This document shows positions 24,022 through 32,850 of a stretch of 64,000 nt of DNA, piece by piece. The notes below the pieces were generated by a model, which saw nothing but the letters and a program-made list of their open reading frames with translations, had not been told where the DNA came from and made no database searches. Numbering within the stretch: the first letter of the stretch is position 1; each line of letters opens with the position of its first letter. The position numbers and the translations under genes were made by a program. Where the stretch lies: contig NZ_CBYO010000014.1 in NCBI RefSeq assembly GCF_000577245.1, forward strand, positions 124,001-188,000, read 5' to 3'. The DNA comes from Paucisalibacillus algeriensis. GTDB taxonomy: Bacteria; Bacillota; Bacilli; Bacillales; Amphibacillaceae.

Positions 24022-25119
24022 TCACCTTCTGCTTAATGTATGATGCCCGTTTAATAAAAATTGACCTCTCGATTTTCTTACTGACTCAATTCGTTCCTCA
24101 GCCATTCTATCTGCAGCTAGGTATGTAGGAATATTATCCCGCCTCGATATGTCAAAAACTTTACGTAGATTATCGTAAATAGTTTCTACTTTTTTCATTG
24201 CTCTTGCTTGATTATATCCATTCAGTTCATCCGCAACATTGATTACACCGCCCGCATTGATTACATAGTCAGGAGCATAAACAATCCCCTTTTCATATAG
24301 TATATCGCCATGTTCTGTTGTCTTAAGTTGATTATTCGCAGACCCAGCAACAACTTTTGCTTTCAAACGAGAAATTGTGTCATCATTTATTGTAGCACCT
24401 AATGCACAAGGAGCATATATATCACAATCCACATCATAAATATCATTTGGATCGACAGCTTTTGCATCGAAGGCTTCAACTGCGCGATTTGCAGCTGCCA
24501 TATTGATATCTGTTACGACTAATTTAGCGCCTTCTTTATGTAAGTATTCGCACAACGCATAAGCAACATTACCAACCCCTTGTACTGCAACGGTCTTACC
24601 TTCCAATGAATCATCACCAAACGCCTCTAGTGCAGCAGCTTTAATTCCTCTATAGACACCATAGGCAGTTACTGGTGATGGATTCCCTGACGACCCAGAG
24701 GTTTCCGGAGAAATTCCAGTAACAAAATCAGTTTCCTGGTGGATTATATCCATATCCTCTTCCGTTGTTCCTACATCTTCAGCTGTTATATATCGTCCGT
24801 TTAAACCTTGTATGTACCTTCCAAACGCACGAAACATTTCAGGATTTTTATCTTTCCTTGGATCTCCAATAATGACCGTTTTCCCACCGCCCAAATTCAA
24901 TCCCGCAGCGGCATTTTTATATGTCATGCCTCTAGCTAAGCGTAGTGCGTCTATAATAGCGTCTTCCTCTGAAGCATATGTCCACATTCTAGTACCACCA
25001 AGCGCTGGACCTAATGTTGTGTCGTGAATTGCAATAATTGCTTTTAAGCCAGAATTTTTATCTTGGCAAAAGACTAGTTGTTCATAATCATACGCTTCCA
25101 TACTTTTGAAAATTTCCAT
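24022..25119 (-). CDS. bcd: Leucine (branched-chain amino acid) dehydrogenase
   Basis: A 365-residue NAD-dependent enzyme that deaminates Leu, Val and Ile to keto acids for the BKD complex. The catalytic glycine-rich loop and Lys appear as [16 protein letters not shown], the substrate region as [10 protein letters not shown], and the Rossmann motif as [17 protein letters not shown]. Length and [18 protein letters not shown] match the Leu dehydrogenase group. It is the first gene of the operon. The upstream region carries a cre-like site and a long inverted repeat. The ptb and buk genes that flank bcd in B. subtilis are absent. Confidence 0.95.
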   Translation of the reverse strand: MEIFKSMEAYDYEQLVFCQDKNSGLKAIIAIHDTTLGPALGGTRMWTYASEEDAIIDALRLARGMTYKNAAAGLNLGGGKTVIIGDPRKDKNPEMFRAFGRYIQGLNGRYITAEDVGTTEEDMDIIHQETDFVTGISPETSGSSGNPSPVTAYGVYRGIKAAALEAFGDDSLEGKTVAVQGVGNVAYALCEYLHKEGAKLVVTDINMAAANRAVEAFDAKAVDPNDIYDVDCDIYAPCALGATINDDTISRLKAKVVAGSANNQLKTTEHGDILYEKGIVYAPDYVINAGGVINVADELNGYNQARAMKKVETIYDNLRKVFDISRRDNIPTYLAADRMAEERIESVRKSRGQFLLNGHHTLSRR

Positions 25120-25284
25120 TCCTTTTCCTCCTCATACACAGAAATATTCTTTATTATAAACTCTTACCGAAAAACAGCAGGAGCTATCAATAACATTTTC
25201 GCATGACGTTAAATAACTAACTAATAAAACTAGTTTAATTCTCATTCTATACTATTATAATACAAAATAACTACAAACAGGAAA

Positions 25285-25298
25285 TGAAAGCGCTTTAA
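25285..25298. promoter_or_regulatory. cre-like CcpA site upstream of bcd
   Basis: TGAAAGCGCTTTAA matches the CcpA consensus TGWAANCGNTNWCA at 13 of 14 positions and contains the symmetrical AAAGCGCTTT core. It lies about 165-180 bases upstream of the bcd start and next to the inverted repeat at 25302-25335. Carbon catabolite control of bkd genes would be sensible biology; binding is predicted only. The downstream part of the gap, to 25504, is AT-rich and holds the yqzF promoter region. Confidence 0.55.
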
Positions 25299-25301
25299 TT
25301 A

Positions 25302-25335
25302 TTAAATATTTAAAAAATGTTTTTTAAATATTTAA
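25302..25335. repeat. 34-bp perfect inverted repeat upstream of bcd
   Basis: Two 16-base arms (TTAAATATTTAAAAAA and its exact complement) are separated by TG. The repeat is all A/T in the arms and lacks a GC stem, so it is not a standard terminator; it begins 3 bases after the cre-like site. It could be an operator, a bend or a cruciform-prone element in the intergenic region shared by bcd (minus) and yqzF (plus). Confidence 0.6.
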
Positions 25336-25504
25336 AATTATAGTGCTTTATTGAAATTTCATATGTTGCGAAGTACTCTACTTTTCTATCATACGTTATG
25401 ATTGGAATTATGGCAAATCAAAATTTTTTATCTATCTTTTACCTTTTGGTATGAGCTATACTAGAAGCATATAATACTACAATTTATCAATTAAAGGAGC
25501 TAAA

Positions 25505-25738
25505 ATGATTAGATTAATCGCTATAATCCTTATTTTTATACCCGGAATTATTGCTGCAATAGGTATTAAATTAATGAGGGACACATTATTTGACGACTTT
25601 CATCCTATATTTATCAATTCGGGTGTTCAATTTACTTTCGGTTTACTACTTTTCATTGGTGGATTAGCCTTCCTAGGTGGATTTATTATACATCGTGATC
25701 GTAAAAAACAGTTAGAAAAAAAACAAAATAAAAAATGA
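25505..25738 (+). CDS. yqzF: DUF2627 family small membrane protein (YqzF-like)
   Basis: A 77-residue protein with two membrane helices (about residues 3-22, IRLIAIILIFIPGIIAAIGI, and 42-62, FTFGLLLFIGGLAFLGGFII) joined by the charged loop KLMRDTLFDDFHPIF and a Lys-rich C-terminal tail. The loop and overall layout match B. subtilis YqzF of the DUF2627 family. AAAGGAGC precedes the ATG. It is transcribed divergently from bcd as a single gene. The family has no assigned function. Confidence 0.85.
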   Translation: MIRLIAIILIFIPGIIAAIGIKLMRDTLFDDFHPIFINSGVQFTFGLLLFIGGLAFLGGFIIHRDRKKQLEKKQNKK

Positions 25739-25986
25739 AACCATTTCTGCAGAGTCATATCCTTTGAACATGCTCCATTAGGCATTAACGATCTTTCTCT
25801 TTAATACGTGAAAGACAATTTACAGTGGAAATTGTAAAAGGGTAATGGAGAGGATTATTAATAGCTACATTCTGATAACTTATCAATTAAGGACTTACAG
25901 TAATATTGGTAGTTGGAGAGGGTATGATGAACACGATTGGTGTTGATCAAAAAGCAACAAACAATAAAAATTAAATCTAAAATTTA
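25739..25986. other. Intergenic region without a convincing gene
   Basis: The gap between yqzF and the spo0A terminator holds no gene that I can support. A 16-codon frame at 25927 (MMNTIGVDQKATNNKN) has a GGAGAGGGT ribosome binding site directly before it but no family match and no terminator of its own. It may be a leftover 5' end. Confidence 0.4.
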
Positions 25987-26023
25987 AAAAAATTACTGTA
26001 TGAAAGCATACAGTAATTTTTTA
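25987..26023 (-). terminator. Terminator of spo0A
   Basis: The hairpin AATTACTGTATG ... CATACAGTAATT has a tetraloop-sized loop and is flanked by A runs on one side and T runs on the other. It lies directly after the spo0A stop and can act on both strands. Confidence 0.85.
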
Positions 26024-26025
26024 TA

Positions 26026-26808
26026 TCAGCTAGCTTTATGTTCTAATCTTAGACGATCAGCAACCATCGCAATAAATTCTGAATTTGTTGGTTTTGCCTT
26101 TGAAATACTCACGGTGTAACCAAATAATGCAGAAATCGAATCTATATTCCCACGACTCCAAGCGACTTCTATCGCATGACGAATAGCACGTTCAACACGT
26201 GAAGACGTTGTGTTAAATTTCTTTGCAATATCTGGATACAATACTTTCGTAATAGAACCAAGCAATTCAATATCATTATAAACCATTGTTATCGCTTCTC
26301 TTAAATACATATAACCTTTAATATGTGCCGGGACGCCAATCTCATGAATAATATTCGTAATGCTTGCTTCTAGATCTTTTTTCTTTCTTTCTTTTTTGAC
26401 ACCAATTGTAGAACGATTCGAAAGAACCGTACGTCCATTAACTTGACGAATCTGTTCTGCTAGGTTTTCTAAATCAAAAGGCTTCAAAATAAAATAAGAA
26501 GCTCCAAGATCTACTGCCTTTTTCATAACTTCTTCCTGACCAAAAGCAGTTAACATAATAACATGTGGATCGTTACTTGGTTTCCCTTTTTCTCTAAGCA
26601 TATTTAAAACGGCTAATCCATCAACATGTGGCATGATTATGTCTAAAATAAGAACGTCTGGTTTCTTTTCTTCGACTAATGTTAGACAATCTTTACCGTT
26701 ATAAGCAATTCCCACAACTTCTATATCAGGTTGTTCCTCAAAAAACTCCTCCATCAAATTTATCAAATCTCTGTTATCATCTACTAAACAAATTGATATC
26801 TTGTCCAC
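26026..26808 (-). CDS. spo0A: Sporulation master regulator Spo0A
   Basis: The response regulator that commits the cell to sporulation. The receiver domain (residues 1-~125) shows the acidic pocket LVDDNRD, phosphorylated Asp in [13 protein letters not shown], the Thr in MLTAFGQ and the Lys in ILKPFD. The C-terminal sigma-A activation and DNA-recognition region includes [20 protein letters not shown], a Spo0A signature. The open frame extends to 26841, but GTG 26808 with AAAGGAGGAGC upstream gives the standard short N-terminus ([12 protein letters not shown]), and B. subtilis spo0A also starts with GTG. 0A boxes lie upstream. It is preceded by spoIVB as in B. subtilis. Confidence 0.97.
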   Translation of the reverse strand: MDKISICLVDDNRDLINLMEEFFEEQPDIEVVGIAYNGKDCLTLVEEKKPDVLILDIIMPHVDGLAVLNMLREKGKPSNDPHVIMLTAFGQEEVMKKAVDLGASYFILKPFDLENLAEQIRQVNGRTVLSNRSTIGVKKERKKKDLEASITNIIHEIGVPAHIKGYMYLREAITMVYNDIELLGSITKVLYPDIAKKFNTTSSRVERAIRHAIEVAWSRGNIDSISALFGYTVSISKAKPTNSEFIAMVADRLRLEHKAS

Positions 26809-26849
26809 AAATGCTCCTCCTTTAATTCTGTTCATGTCCACTCTATGTA

Positions 26850-26856
26850 TTCGACA
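26850..26856 (-). promoter_or_regulatory. 0A box proximal to spo0A
   Basis: TGTCGAA on the minus strand, an exact match to the Spo0A core site, 42 bases before the GTG start. Spo0A autoregulation through such boxes is known in B. subtilis. A sigma-H-like pair (AGGAATC ... GAAT) overlaps here but its spacing is about two bases too long, so I do not annotate it. Confidence 0.55.
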
Positions 26857-26980
26857 AAACTTTAGAGATTCCTTCTTTTTTTAAAAAAACTTTGCTTTTT
26901 TTTATTATTTCTTTAAATTGCTTTGTTTTTCTTTTGTTTTCGTGGTGATTCGATGAATTTTGACACAAGTTATTCTACTT

Positions 26981-26987
26981 TGTCGAA
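26981..26987 (+). promoter_or_regulatory. 0A box distal to spo0A
   Basis: A second exact TGTCGAA, on the plus strand, 125 bases upstream of the proximal one. The two together upstream of spo0A support autoregulation. The remainder of 26809-27162 is very T-rich and includes a GC-richer patch at 27075-27140 that resembles part of the sequence at 38765-38800. Confidence 0.5.
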
Positions 26988-27084
26988 TAATATTTAAATT
27001 TATTTTTAAAATGAAAGTAGATAGAAACTGTGCGGTATCTAATTCAATCCCCCCCATAATTAATGAGTACAGTGGTACGATACC

Positions 27085-27140
27085 GCTCCGGCAGAATACT
27101 TCGCTTTTACTTCCAGGACAGGAGCGACATCTGCTACTCA
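27085..27140 (+). repeat. Decayed GC-richer element (family 2, copy A)
   Basis: The stretch around AGGAGCGACATCTGCTACTC (27120-27139) and the TTTTACTTCCAGG just before it align with AGAAGCAACATCTGCTCGTG and ATTTACTTCTGGC at 38765-38800, in the same orientation. It is the most GC-rich patch in the spo0A-spoIVB gap and holds no reading frame. Confidence 0.45.
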
Positions 27141-27162
27141 CAATGCAGCAGGAAAAGAAAAT

Positions 27163-27203
27163 CGAGCTAATAAGTATTCTGTATATGAATACTTATTAGC
27201 TCG
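27163..27203 (-). terminator. Terminator of spoIVB
   Basis: A 17-bp perfect stem (arm CGAGCTAATAAGTATTC) with a 7-base loop lies immediately beyond the spoIVB stop. On the minus strand it is followed by ATTTTCTTTT, as expected for an intrinsic terminator. Confidence 0.8.
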
Positions 27204-27209
27204 GATTGA

Positions 27210-28499
27210 TTAACTTGCTTTTTTTCCTTCTTTTTTATAAATGTCAACACCTGCATCTTGGAGCATCCATTCGATGTGGACACCGTAGCCGCTTGTTGGG
27301 TCATTTACAAATACGTGGGTAACCGCTCCTATTACTTTTCCATTTTGGATTATGGGGCTTCCACTCATTCCCTGTACAATTCCACCTGTTGCTTCTAATA
27401 ATTTTGGATCCGTAATCTGAATTACCATTCCTTTTGTTGCAGGAGATTTTTGTGGTACGCTGCTTACAATTTCAACATCAAACTCTTCTACTTTCTCATC
27501 GTCAATAACTGTTAAAATTTTAGCTGGCCCTTCTTTAACCTCATGTGATAAAGCAATTGGCATTGGTTTATCATATTTTCCATTCTCAATGGATTGATCA
27601 AGTTTACCGAAAATCCCAAATGGACTATTTTTTGTAATAGTACCGATTCGGTTCTCCTTAATGGAAAACTTAGCTTGTTTTTCTCCTGGTGTTCCATTAT
27701 TGCCTTTTTGAATCGATGTTACTGAAGATCTAACGATTGTACCATCGTGTATTTCAATCGGCTTTTTTGTGTCCATATCCGAGATGACATGCCCAAGCGC
27801 ACCATACTTTTTAGATTTTGGCTCAAAAAATGTCATTGTTCCAATACCAGCTGCAGAATCACGAATATATAAACCAATTCGGTATTCATTTTCCTTCTTA
27901 TCCTTAACTGGATTCAATTCAGTAGTGAAGGTTTCTTTTCCCCTTTTCACCTTCACCTCTAATGGTTTCGAAGCTTTTCCGGCCTCTTCGACAATTGGTT
28001 TAACATCTTTCATTTCTTCAATTTTTTGCCCATCTATCTCCATTATAACGTCACCGACTTTAATCTCAGCTTCTTCTCCGGGTGACATCTGTCCATTTTC
28101 ACCATTTACCAGATGATGACCTACAACCAATACACCAAGCGTTTGAAGCTGTACACCGATAGACTGACCACCGGGAATTACTTTTACATCCTTCAAGACC
28201 GAAACATCCACTTTTTTAATTGGAATTCCTGCTACAGAATATACCAACTGTCGATCTCCAGGTTCACTAAAGGCAAAACTCGATGCATTAATAGCTTCAT
28301 CGTTATTATCATTTACAGAAGCATGAACTTGAACTGCTTTTCCTAAGTTAGGAACGTTATGGGGGAACTGATTTTGAAACGTAATAATCTTATTGGGAAT
28401 GGTAAAATAATTTTGTATCGGGGGCGTAAAAGGAACAATTAGCAATCCGAGTAGGAGTAGAACTCCAGTAATGATACGAATTTTATTTATATGTTTCAC
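27210..28499 (-). CDS. spoIVB: SpoIVB serine peptidase (sporulation checkpoint)
   Basis: A 429-residue S55-family peptidase made in the forespore under sigma-G. It starts the sigma-K checkpoint by cleaving SpoIVFA. It has an N-terminal membrane anchor ([13 protein letters not shown]), a PDZ domain (about residues 115-205, [13 protein letters not shown] ... [13 protein letters not shown]), the catalytic His region [10 protein letters not shown] and the nucleophile Ser379 in GMSGSPII. The start is GTG at 28499 with AAGGAGAG upstream at slightly long spacing. Order spoIVB-spo0A is conserved in spore formers. A sigma-G promoter was not identified with confidence. Confidence 0.95.
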   Translation of the reverse strand: MKHINKIRIITGVLLLLGLLIVPFTPPIQNYFTIPNKIITFQNQFPHNVPNLGKAVQVHASVNDNNDEAINASSFAFSEPGDRQLVYSVAGIPIKKVDVSVLKDVKVIPGGQSIGVQLQTLGVLVVGHHLVNGENGQMSPGEEAEIKVGDVIMEIDGQKIEEMKDVKPIVEEAGKASKPLEVKVKRGKETFTTELNPVKDKKENEYRIGLYIRDSAAGIGTMTFFEPKSKKYGALGHVISDMDTKKPIEIHDGTIVRSSVTSIQKGNNGTPGEKQAKFSIKENRIGTITKNSPFGIFGKLDQSIENGKYDKPMPIALSHEVKEGPAKILTVIDDEKVEEFDVEIVSSVPQKSPATKGMVIQITDPKLLEATGGIVQGMSGSPIIQNGKVIGAVTHVFVNDPTSGYGVHIEWMLQDAGVDIYKKEGKKAS

Positions 28500-28725
28500 A
28501 AATGTCCACTCTCCTTGTTCCTAAACCCATACCATGTTTTTATATCTGTACTTCTAATTTGACCTTTAATGGTCATTTTTAAACTGGGAAAAGTTAAGAA
28601 AAGATGTGTATCATTTCCTTTACAATATATGTAAAGAGCTAGAGGCAGTCTTATTAAGATTTCACTCCATATTGTTTCTAAACATAATAAAAATTAGAAC
28701 AAAAGTGACGGAAATGAAAACATAA
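28500..28725. other. Intergenic region upstream of spoIVB
   Basis: This stretch should contain the spoIVB promoter. I see no convincing sigma-G elements, open frame or repeat. It ends at the recN terminator. Confidence 0.35.
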
Positions 28726-28726
28726 A

Positions 28727-28752
28727 AGGATTAGAAATAGCTTCTAATCCCA
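28727..28752 (-). terminator. Terminator of recN
   Basis: The arms GGATTAGAA and TTCTAATCC enclose a short loop about 20 bases after the recN stop and are followed on the minus strand by TTTTATGTTTT. Confidence 0.75.
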
Positions 28753-28771
28753 ATATTATGAAAGAAGTATT

Positions 28772-30487
28772 TTAGCTAGTTGTTAGGGTTACTTCTTTAA
28801 AATTCTTTGCTAGTTCATGTAACTCTTTAGCATGATCAATTGCAGTGTCCGTTAACTTTGTTCCTGTCATCATTCTACTTAGTTCTTTGATCTGTTCAGT
28901 TTCACTTAGTTCTAAAACATGTGTTGTCGTCCGGTTTTGCATTTCTTTTTTCTCAATAAAAAGATGCGTATCTGCCATCGCTGCTACTTGTGGCAAATGT
29001 GAGATACAAAGCACTTGTGAATCATTAGAAATTTGGAAAATCTTTTCAGCAATCGCTTGTGCTACTCGACCGCTTACACCGGTATCAACTTCATCAAAAA
29101 TCACACTAGTAACACCTTGATGTTTGGCAAATAATTTCTTTAACACAAGCATAATTCTAGAGAGCTCGCCACCAGAAGCAACTTTATTTATTTCTTTTAG
29201 TGGTTCCCCTAAATTTGTGGAGATAAGGAAGCGTATTTGATCGAATCCATTTCGATGTAGTGAAACACCACCGCTTGGGTTCTCAGGTAAAAATTGAATT
29301 GAAAAAGAAGCTTTTTCAAGGTATAGGTCTTTTAATTCTTCTTGAACTTCACGAATTAAATCGTTTGCTGCCTTCTTTCGAATATCGTGTAATTGTTTAG
29401 CTTCTAAATAAGCATCTTCTTGTAGATCTTCCATTTCTTTAGCTAATTTTTGCAAGTGGGAGTCTTTATTCCTAATTTGTTCAATCTCTTCTTCAATTAA
29501 ACCCATGTATTCAATCATTTCACTAACAGTAGATCCGTACTTCTTTTTCAAACGACTAATCTCTGAAAGTCTTCCTTCAATTTCATTCAAACGGTCTGGA
29601 TTATATTCTAAACTCTCAATGAAATTACTAAGTTCAAATGTTAAATCCTCCATCATATAAAAATGATTCGATAATGCCTCTGACTTCGATGCAATAAACT
29701 TGTCATAACTGTTGATTTCCTCGAGTGACCGTTGAGCCATACTTAACCATTCTAATCCCTTTTGTTCGCCATATAAGGAATTATAAGCGTCCATTACACC
29801 TTTATAGATTCGTTCATAATTTACTAACTGTTTTCTCTCTTTTTCTAATTCAACAACCTCTTCTGGAACAAGATTGGCATTTTCTAATTCACTTAATTGA
29901 AATTCGAGAAGGTCTAATCTTTGTGCTATTTCCTGTTCATTTTCACTTAGACCCTTATATCGATTCTTTAATGATTGAAGCTTTTCATACAGAACCAAAT
30001 ATTCCTCTTTAGCTTTTTCCACTTTTGCTAGGTTGTATAAATCCAGTAATTCAATATGATTTTCTGGATTCATTAGGGATTGGGTTTCATGTTGACTATG
30101 TATATCGATTAATGTTTTACCAAATTCCTTCAGAATAGCAAGTGTAACTAATTTACCATTTACACGACAAATACTTTTTCCTGAAGTTGTTATTACTCGT
30201 TGGAGAACTACCTCATTATCTTGGATTTCCACTCCATACTCTTTTCCAATGGAATATATGGTATGGGAATTAGAGTGAATAGAAAATAACCCCTCAATTT
30301 CTGCTTTTTCCTCGCCGTGTCTGACAAATTCTACTGAAGATCTTCCTCCAGCTAATAATTGAATTGCGTCAATTATTATTGATTTACCAGCACCTGTTTC
30401 TCCAGATAAAACGGTAAGTCCGTCTTTTAACGTAATCGTCATTTGTTCTATAATAGCAAAATTACGTATCGATAATTCGGTTAACAT
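28772..30487 (-). CDS. recN: DNA repair protein RecN
   Basis: A 571-residue SMC-like ATPase that acts early in double-strand break repair. The N-terminal Walker A is GETGAGKSIIIDAI; the middle (~residues 155-370) is coiled coil; the C-terminal part has the signature KVASGGELSRIMLVLK and Walker B TSVIFDEVDTGVSG. Length agrees with B. subtilis RecN (576). It follows ahrC by 13 nt and is the last gene of that unit. Known to form foci at breaks in B. subtilis. Confidence 0.96.
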   Translation of the reverse strand: MLTELSIRNFAIIEQMTITLKDGLTVLSGETGAGKSIIIDAIQLLAGGRSSVEFVRHGEEKAEIEGLFSIHSNSHTIYSIGKEYGVEIQDNEVVLQRVITTSGKSICRVNGKLVTLAILKEFGKTLIDIHSQHETQSLMNPENHIELLDLYNLAKVEKAKEEYLVLYEKLQSLKNRYKGLSENEQEIAQRLDLLEFQLSELENANLVPEEVVELEKERKQLVNYERIYKGVMDAYNSLYGEQKGLEWLSMAQRSLEEINSYDKFIASKSEALSNHFYMMEDLTFELSNFIESLEYNPDRLNEIEGRLSEISRLKKKYGSTVSEMIEYMGLIEEEIEQIRNKDSHLQKLAKEMEDLQEDAYLEAKQLHDIRKKAANDLIREVQEELKDLYLEKASFSIQFLPENPSGGVSLHRNGFDQIRFLISTNLGEPLKEINKVASGGELSRIMLVLKKLFAKHQGVTSVIFDEVDTGVSGRVAQAIAEKIFQISNDSQVLCISHLPQVAAMADTHLFIEKKEMQNRTTTHVLELSETEQIKELSRMMTGTKLTDTAIDHAKELHELAKNFKEVTLTTS

Positions 30488-30500
30488 GTCGTCACCTCAT

Positions 30501-30950
30501 CTATAGCATATTAATAAAACGTTCTTTAATTGTAACCGTGTCCTTTTCTGTACGACAGATAATTAAGCAAGTATCATCACCACAAATCGTACCCATAATT
30601 TCATCCCAGTCAAGGTTATCAATTAATACACCAACGGCATGTGCGTTACCTGGTAGTGTTTTTAGTACAATGAAGTGACTTGTATGATCAATTTTAACAA
30701 AAGCATCCATAATCAGACGTTTTAATTTGTCATGAGGGTTAAATCGCTGGTCTGCAGGCAAACTATATTTATATTTACCACCTCTAGATGGTACCTTCAC
30801 TAAATGTAATTCTTTGATATCTCTTGAAACTGTTGCTTGTGTAACGTTATAACCTAAGTTCTTCAATCGATCCACCAGTTCATCTTGTGTATCAATATCA
30901 TTTTCTGTAATTAATTCTCTTATCTTTATTTGTCTTTGAACCTTACTCAT
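30501..30950 (-). CDS. ahrC: Arginine repressor ArgR/AhrC
   Basis: A 149-residue arginine-responsive regulator that represses arginine synthesis and activates catabolism. An N-terminal winged helix ([19 protein letters not shown]) binds ARG boxes; the C-terminal hexamerisation and arginine-binding domain carries [14 protein letters not shown] with the conserved GDDT. It is followed directly by recN, the usual arrangement in Bacilli. A tlyA terminator-like hairpin separates it from the upstream genes, so it likely has its own promoter in 30951-31080. No clear ARG box was recognised there. Confidence 0.95.
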   Translation of the reverse strand: MSKVQRQIKIRELITENDIDTQDELVDRLKNLGYNVTQATVSRDIKELHLVKVPSRGGKYKYSLPADQRFNPHDKLKRLIMDAFVKIDHTSHFIVLKTLPGNAHAVGVLIDNLDWDEIMGTICGDDTCLIICRTEKDTVTIKERFINML

Positions 30951-31080
30951 ATTGACCCCCTAGTATTAGAAAACGCAGCATCCATATACGGACTTGTGGA
31001 AGCTCCTTATTTGTCTAACTCCGAAACAGAAATTCTCTACAGGAAAAATTCAGTCATTTGTAGTCGTAATCCCAACATTG

Positions 31081-31106
31081 AAAAGGACTACAATAATGTA
31101 GTCCTT
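31081..31106 (-). terminator. Hairpin after tlyA, likely terminator
   Basis: The perfect arms AAGGACTACA and TGTAGTCCTT, 5 bases beyond the tlyA stop, are followed by TTTTC on the minus strand. The T run is short, so termination may be partial and some transcripts could reach ahrC-recN. Confidence 0.6.
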
Positions 31107-31110
31107 ATAC

Positions 31111-31938
31111 TCATGTATTCTGTGCTGATTTTAAATCTGAATGAGCTTCATTGACTACAACTTCGGGATTTAGTTCTTCAATGGATATAGCAGGTTCTTC
31201 TTTTCCCCAACCTAAATGAGCTAAAAATTCAACATTTCCGTCCCCACCAGTGATTGGAGAATAGGTTAAACCATATAATTCAAATCCCTCTACTTCCGCA
31301 AATGAGAGGATTTTTTTCAAAACTTCCACATGAACTCTTTTATCACGAACAATGCCTTTCTTCCCAACTTGCTCTCGACCTGCTTCAAATTGTGGCTTGA
31401 TTAATGCAACTACGTCACTTTTAGGAAGTAGGAGCTTCTTCAACACAGGTAAGATTAATTTTAATGATATAAAGGAAACATCAATAGAGGCAAAGTTTGG
31501 CAATCCTTTTCCCAACATGTCATCTGTTACATATCGAAAATTGGTTCTTTCCATCACAACCACACGAGAATCATTACGGAGTTTCCAATCTAGTTGATTG
31601 TACCCGACATCGATTGCATAACAAAGCTTAGCCCCAGATTGAAGAGCGCAATCCGTAAATCCACCAGTTGATGAACCTATATCCATCATAATTTTATCAT
31701 GAACATCCAAAGAAAACACTTTCAAAGCCTTTTCTAGCTTCAATCCACCTCTTCCAACATAAGGAATTAATTTTCCTTTGACTGTTAAAGGGATGTCCTC
31801 TTCGACCTTCATCCCTGGTTTATCAAGTCTTTCCTGTTCTGAATAAACTAAACCAGCCATAACCGCTCGCTTTGCTTTTTCCCTTGTTTCAATTAAATTC
31901 CGTTCTACAAGTAGAACATCAAGTCGTATTTTACCCAT
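31111..31938 (-). CDS. tlyA: TlyA family 23S rRNA (cytidine-2'-O)-methyltransferase
   Basis: A 275-residue protein with an N-terminal S4 RNA-binding domain (about residues 4-65, RLDVLLVERNLIETREKAKR) and an FtsJ-like methyltransferase domain with SAM motif MMDIGSSTGGFTDCALQSGA. The catalytic tetrad Lys-Asp-Lys-Glu region includes VALIKPQFEAG. The B. subtilis orthologue is YqxC. TlyA proteins methylate ribosomal RNA and some are called haemolysins. It follows ispA after 27 nt; the dxs gene that normally lies between them is absent. Confidence 0.92.
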   Translation of the reverse strand: MGKIRLDVLLVERNLIETREKAKRAVMAGLVYSEQERLDKPGMKVEEDIPLTVKGKLIPYVGRGGLKLEKALKVFSLDVHDKIMMDIGSSTGGFTDCALQSGAKLCYAIDVGYNQLDWKLRNDSRVVVMERTNFRYVTDDMLGKGLPNFASIDVSFISLKLILPVLKKLLLPKSDVVALIKPQFEAGREQVGKKGIVRDKRVHVEVLKKILSFAEVEGFELYGLTYSPITGGDGNVEFLAHLGWGKEEPAISIEELNPEVVVNEAHSDLKSAQNT

Positions 31939-31965
31939 TTTTGTTTAAATCCTTTATCTTTCAGT

Positions 31966-32850
31966 TTAGTGGTCTCGCTCGCTTACATAATTAGTTAATT
32001 CCAATAATTTTGATGTGTGGGCATTTGCTTTTTCTAATAAAGTTAATGCCTTTTCAGTATAATAACTTTTCATCTCAATTGCTCCATCTAATCCCAATAA
32101 TTTAGGGTAGGTACTTTTGTCATTTGATTCGTCACTACCTACTGCCTTACCTAGTTTTTCCTGGTCACCAATTACATCTAAAATATCGTCCTGAACTTGG
32201 AAAATGAGACCCAAATAGTAAGCGTAGTCCCGAAGATGTGATATTTGTTCCTCAGTAGCGTTTCCTAAATAAGCGCCAGCAGTAACTGCAAATTTAAGTA
32301 GTTCTCCTGTCTTTAAAGCATGAATTTTCTCCAACTTTTCTATAGTTACGGTTTGGTTTTCAGCTTCCATATCAAGTATTTGACCACCAACCATTCCAGA
32401 TGGACCACTTGCTCGAGATAATTGGTTTAAACAATACACTTTTTCTTTATCTGTTAATAGGGGATCATTCGCAATTATTTCAAAGCTATAGGTTAAGAGT
32501 GCATCACCCGCAAGAATAGCGGTTGCTTCACCAAATACTTTATGGTTAGTAGGTAAACCGCGTCGAAAGTCATCATCGTCCATTGCAGGTAAATCATCAT
32601 GAATTAATGAATAAGTATGAATCATTTCTAATGCTAATGCAGAACTATACGTTTTATTTATTTCTGTTGAATACGCTTCAAAACTAGCTAATAAAAGTAC
32701 TGGACGTAATCTCTTTCCTCCTGCTTCGAGAGAGTATAACATTGATTTTCTAAGTTGTTCAGGTATATCAAGAGTCAGTACATACTTAGTCATCAATTTC
32801 TGAAACATTTTTTGATTTGAGTCAATATATTGTCTTAATGTATCAACCAC
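31966..32850 (-). CDS. ispA: Farnesyl diphosphate synthase (geranyltranstransferase)
   Basis: A 294-residue all-trans prenyl diphosphate synthase that builds C15 farnesyl diphosphate from IPP and DMAPP. The two Asp-rich metal-binding motifs are clear: HDDLPAMDDDDFRRG and QVQDDILDVIGD. The start codon is GTG; its G is shared with the TAG stop of xseB, a one-base overlap that implies coupled translation. Product feeds undecaprenyl phosphate, menaquinone and haem A synthesis. Length and motifs match IspA of Bacilli. Confidence 0.95.
   Translation of the reverse strand: MVDTLRQYIDSNQKMFQKLMTKYVLTLDIPEQLRKSMLYSLEAGGKRLRPVLLLASFEAYSTEINKTYSSALALEMIHTYSLIHDDLPAMDDDDFRRGLPTNHKVFGEATAILAGDALLTYSFEIIANDPLLTDKEKVYCLNQLSRASGPSGMVGGQILDMEAENQTVTIEKLEKIHALKTGELLKFAVTAGAYLGNATEEQISHLRDYAYYLGLIFQVQDDILDVIGDQEKLGKAVGSDESNDKSTYPKLLGLDGAIEMKSYYTEKALTLLEKANAHTSKLLELTNYVSERDH

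Noticed and set aside
25200-25216. Third copy of the ACGTTAAA palindrome upstream of bcd
   Set aside because: TGACGTTAAATA matches only one half-site; about 9 of 16 positions agree, which is not above background for AT-rich DNA.
25927-25977. 16-codon frame with a ribosome binding site before spo0A terminator
   Set aside because: Too short, no conservation information, no family resemblance; kept only as a remark.
26860-26880. Sigma-H promoter at spo0A (AGGAATC ... GAAT)
   Set aside because: The gap between the two elements is about two bases longer than the consensus, and the base before GAAT is not a purine.
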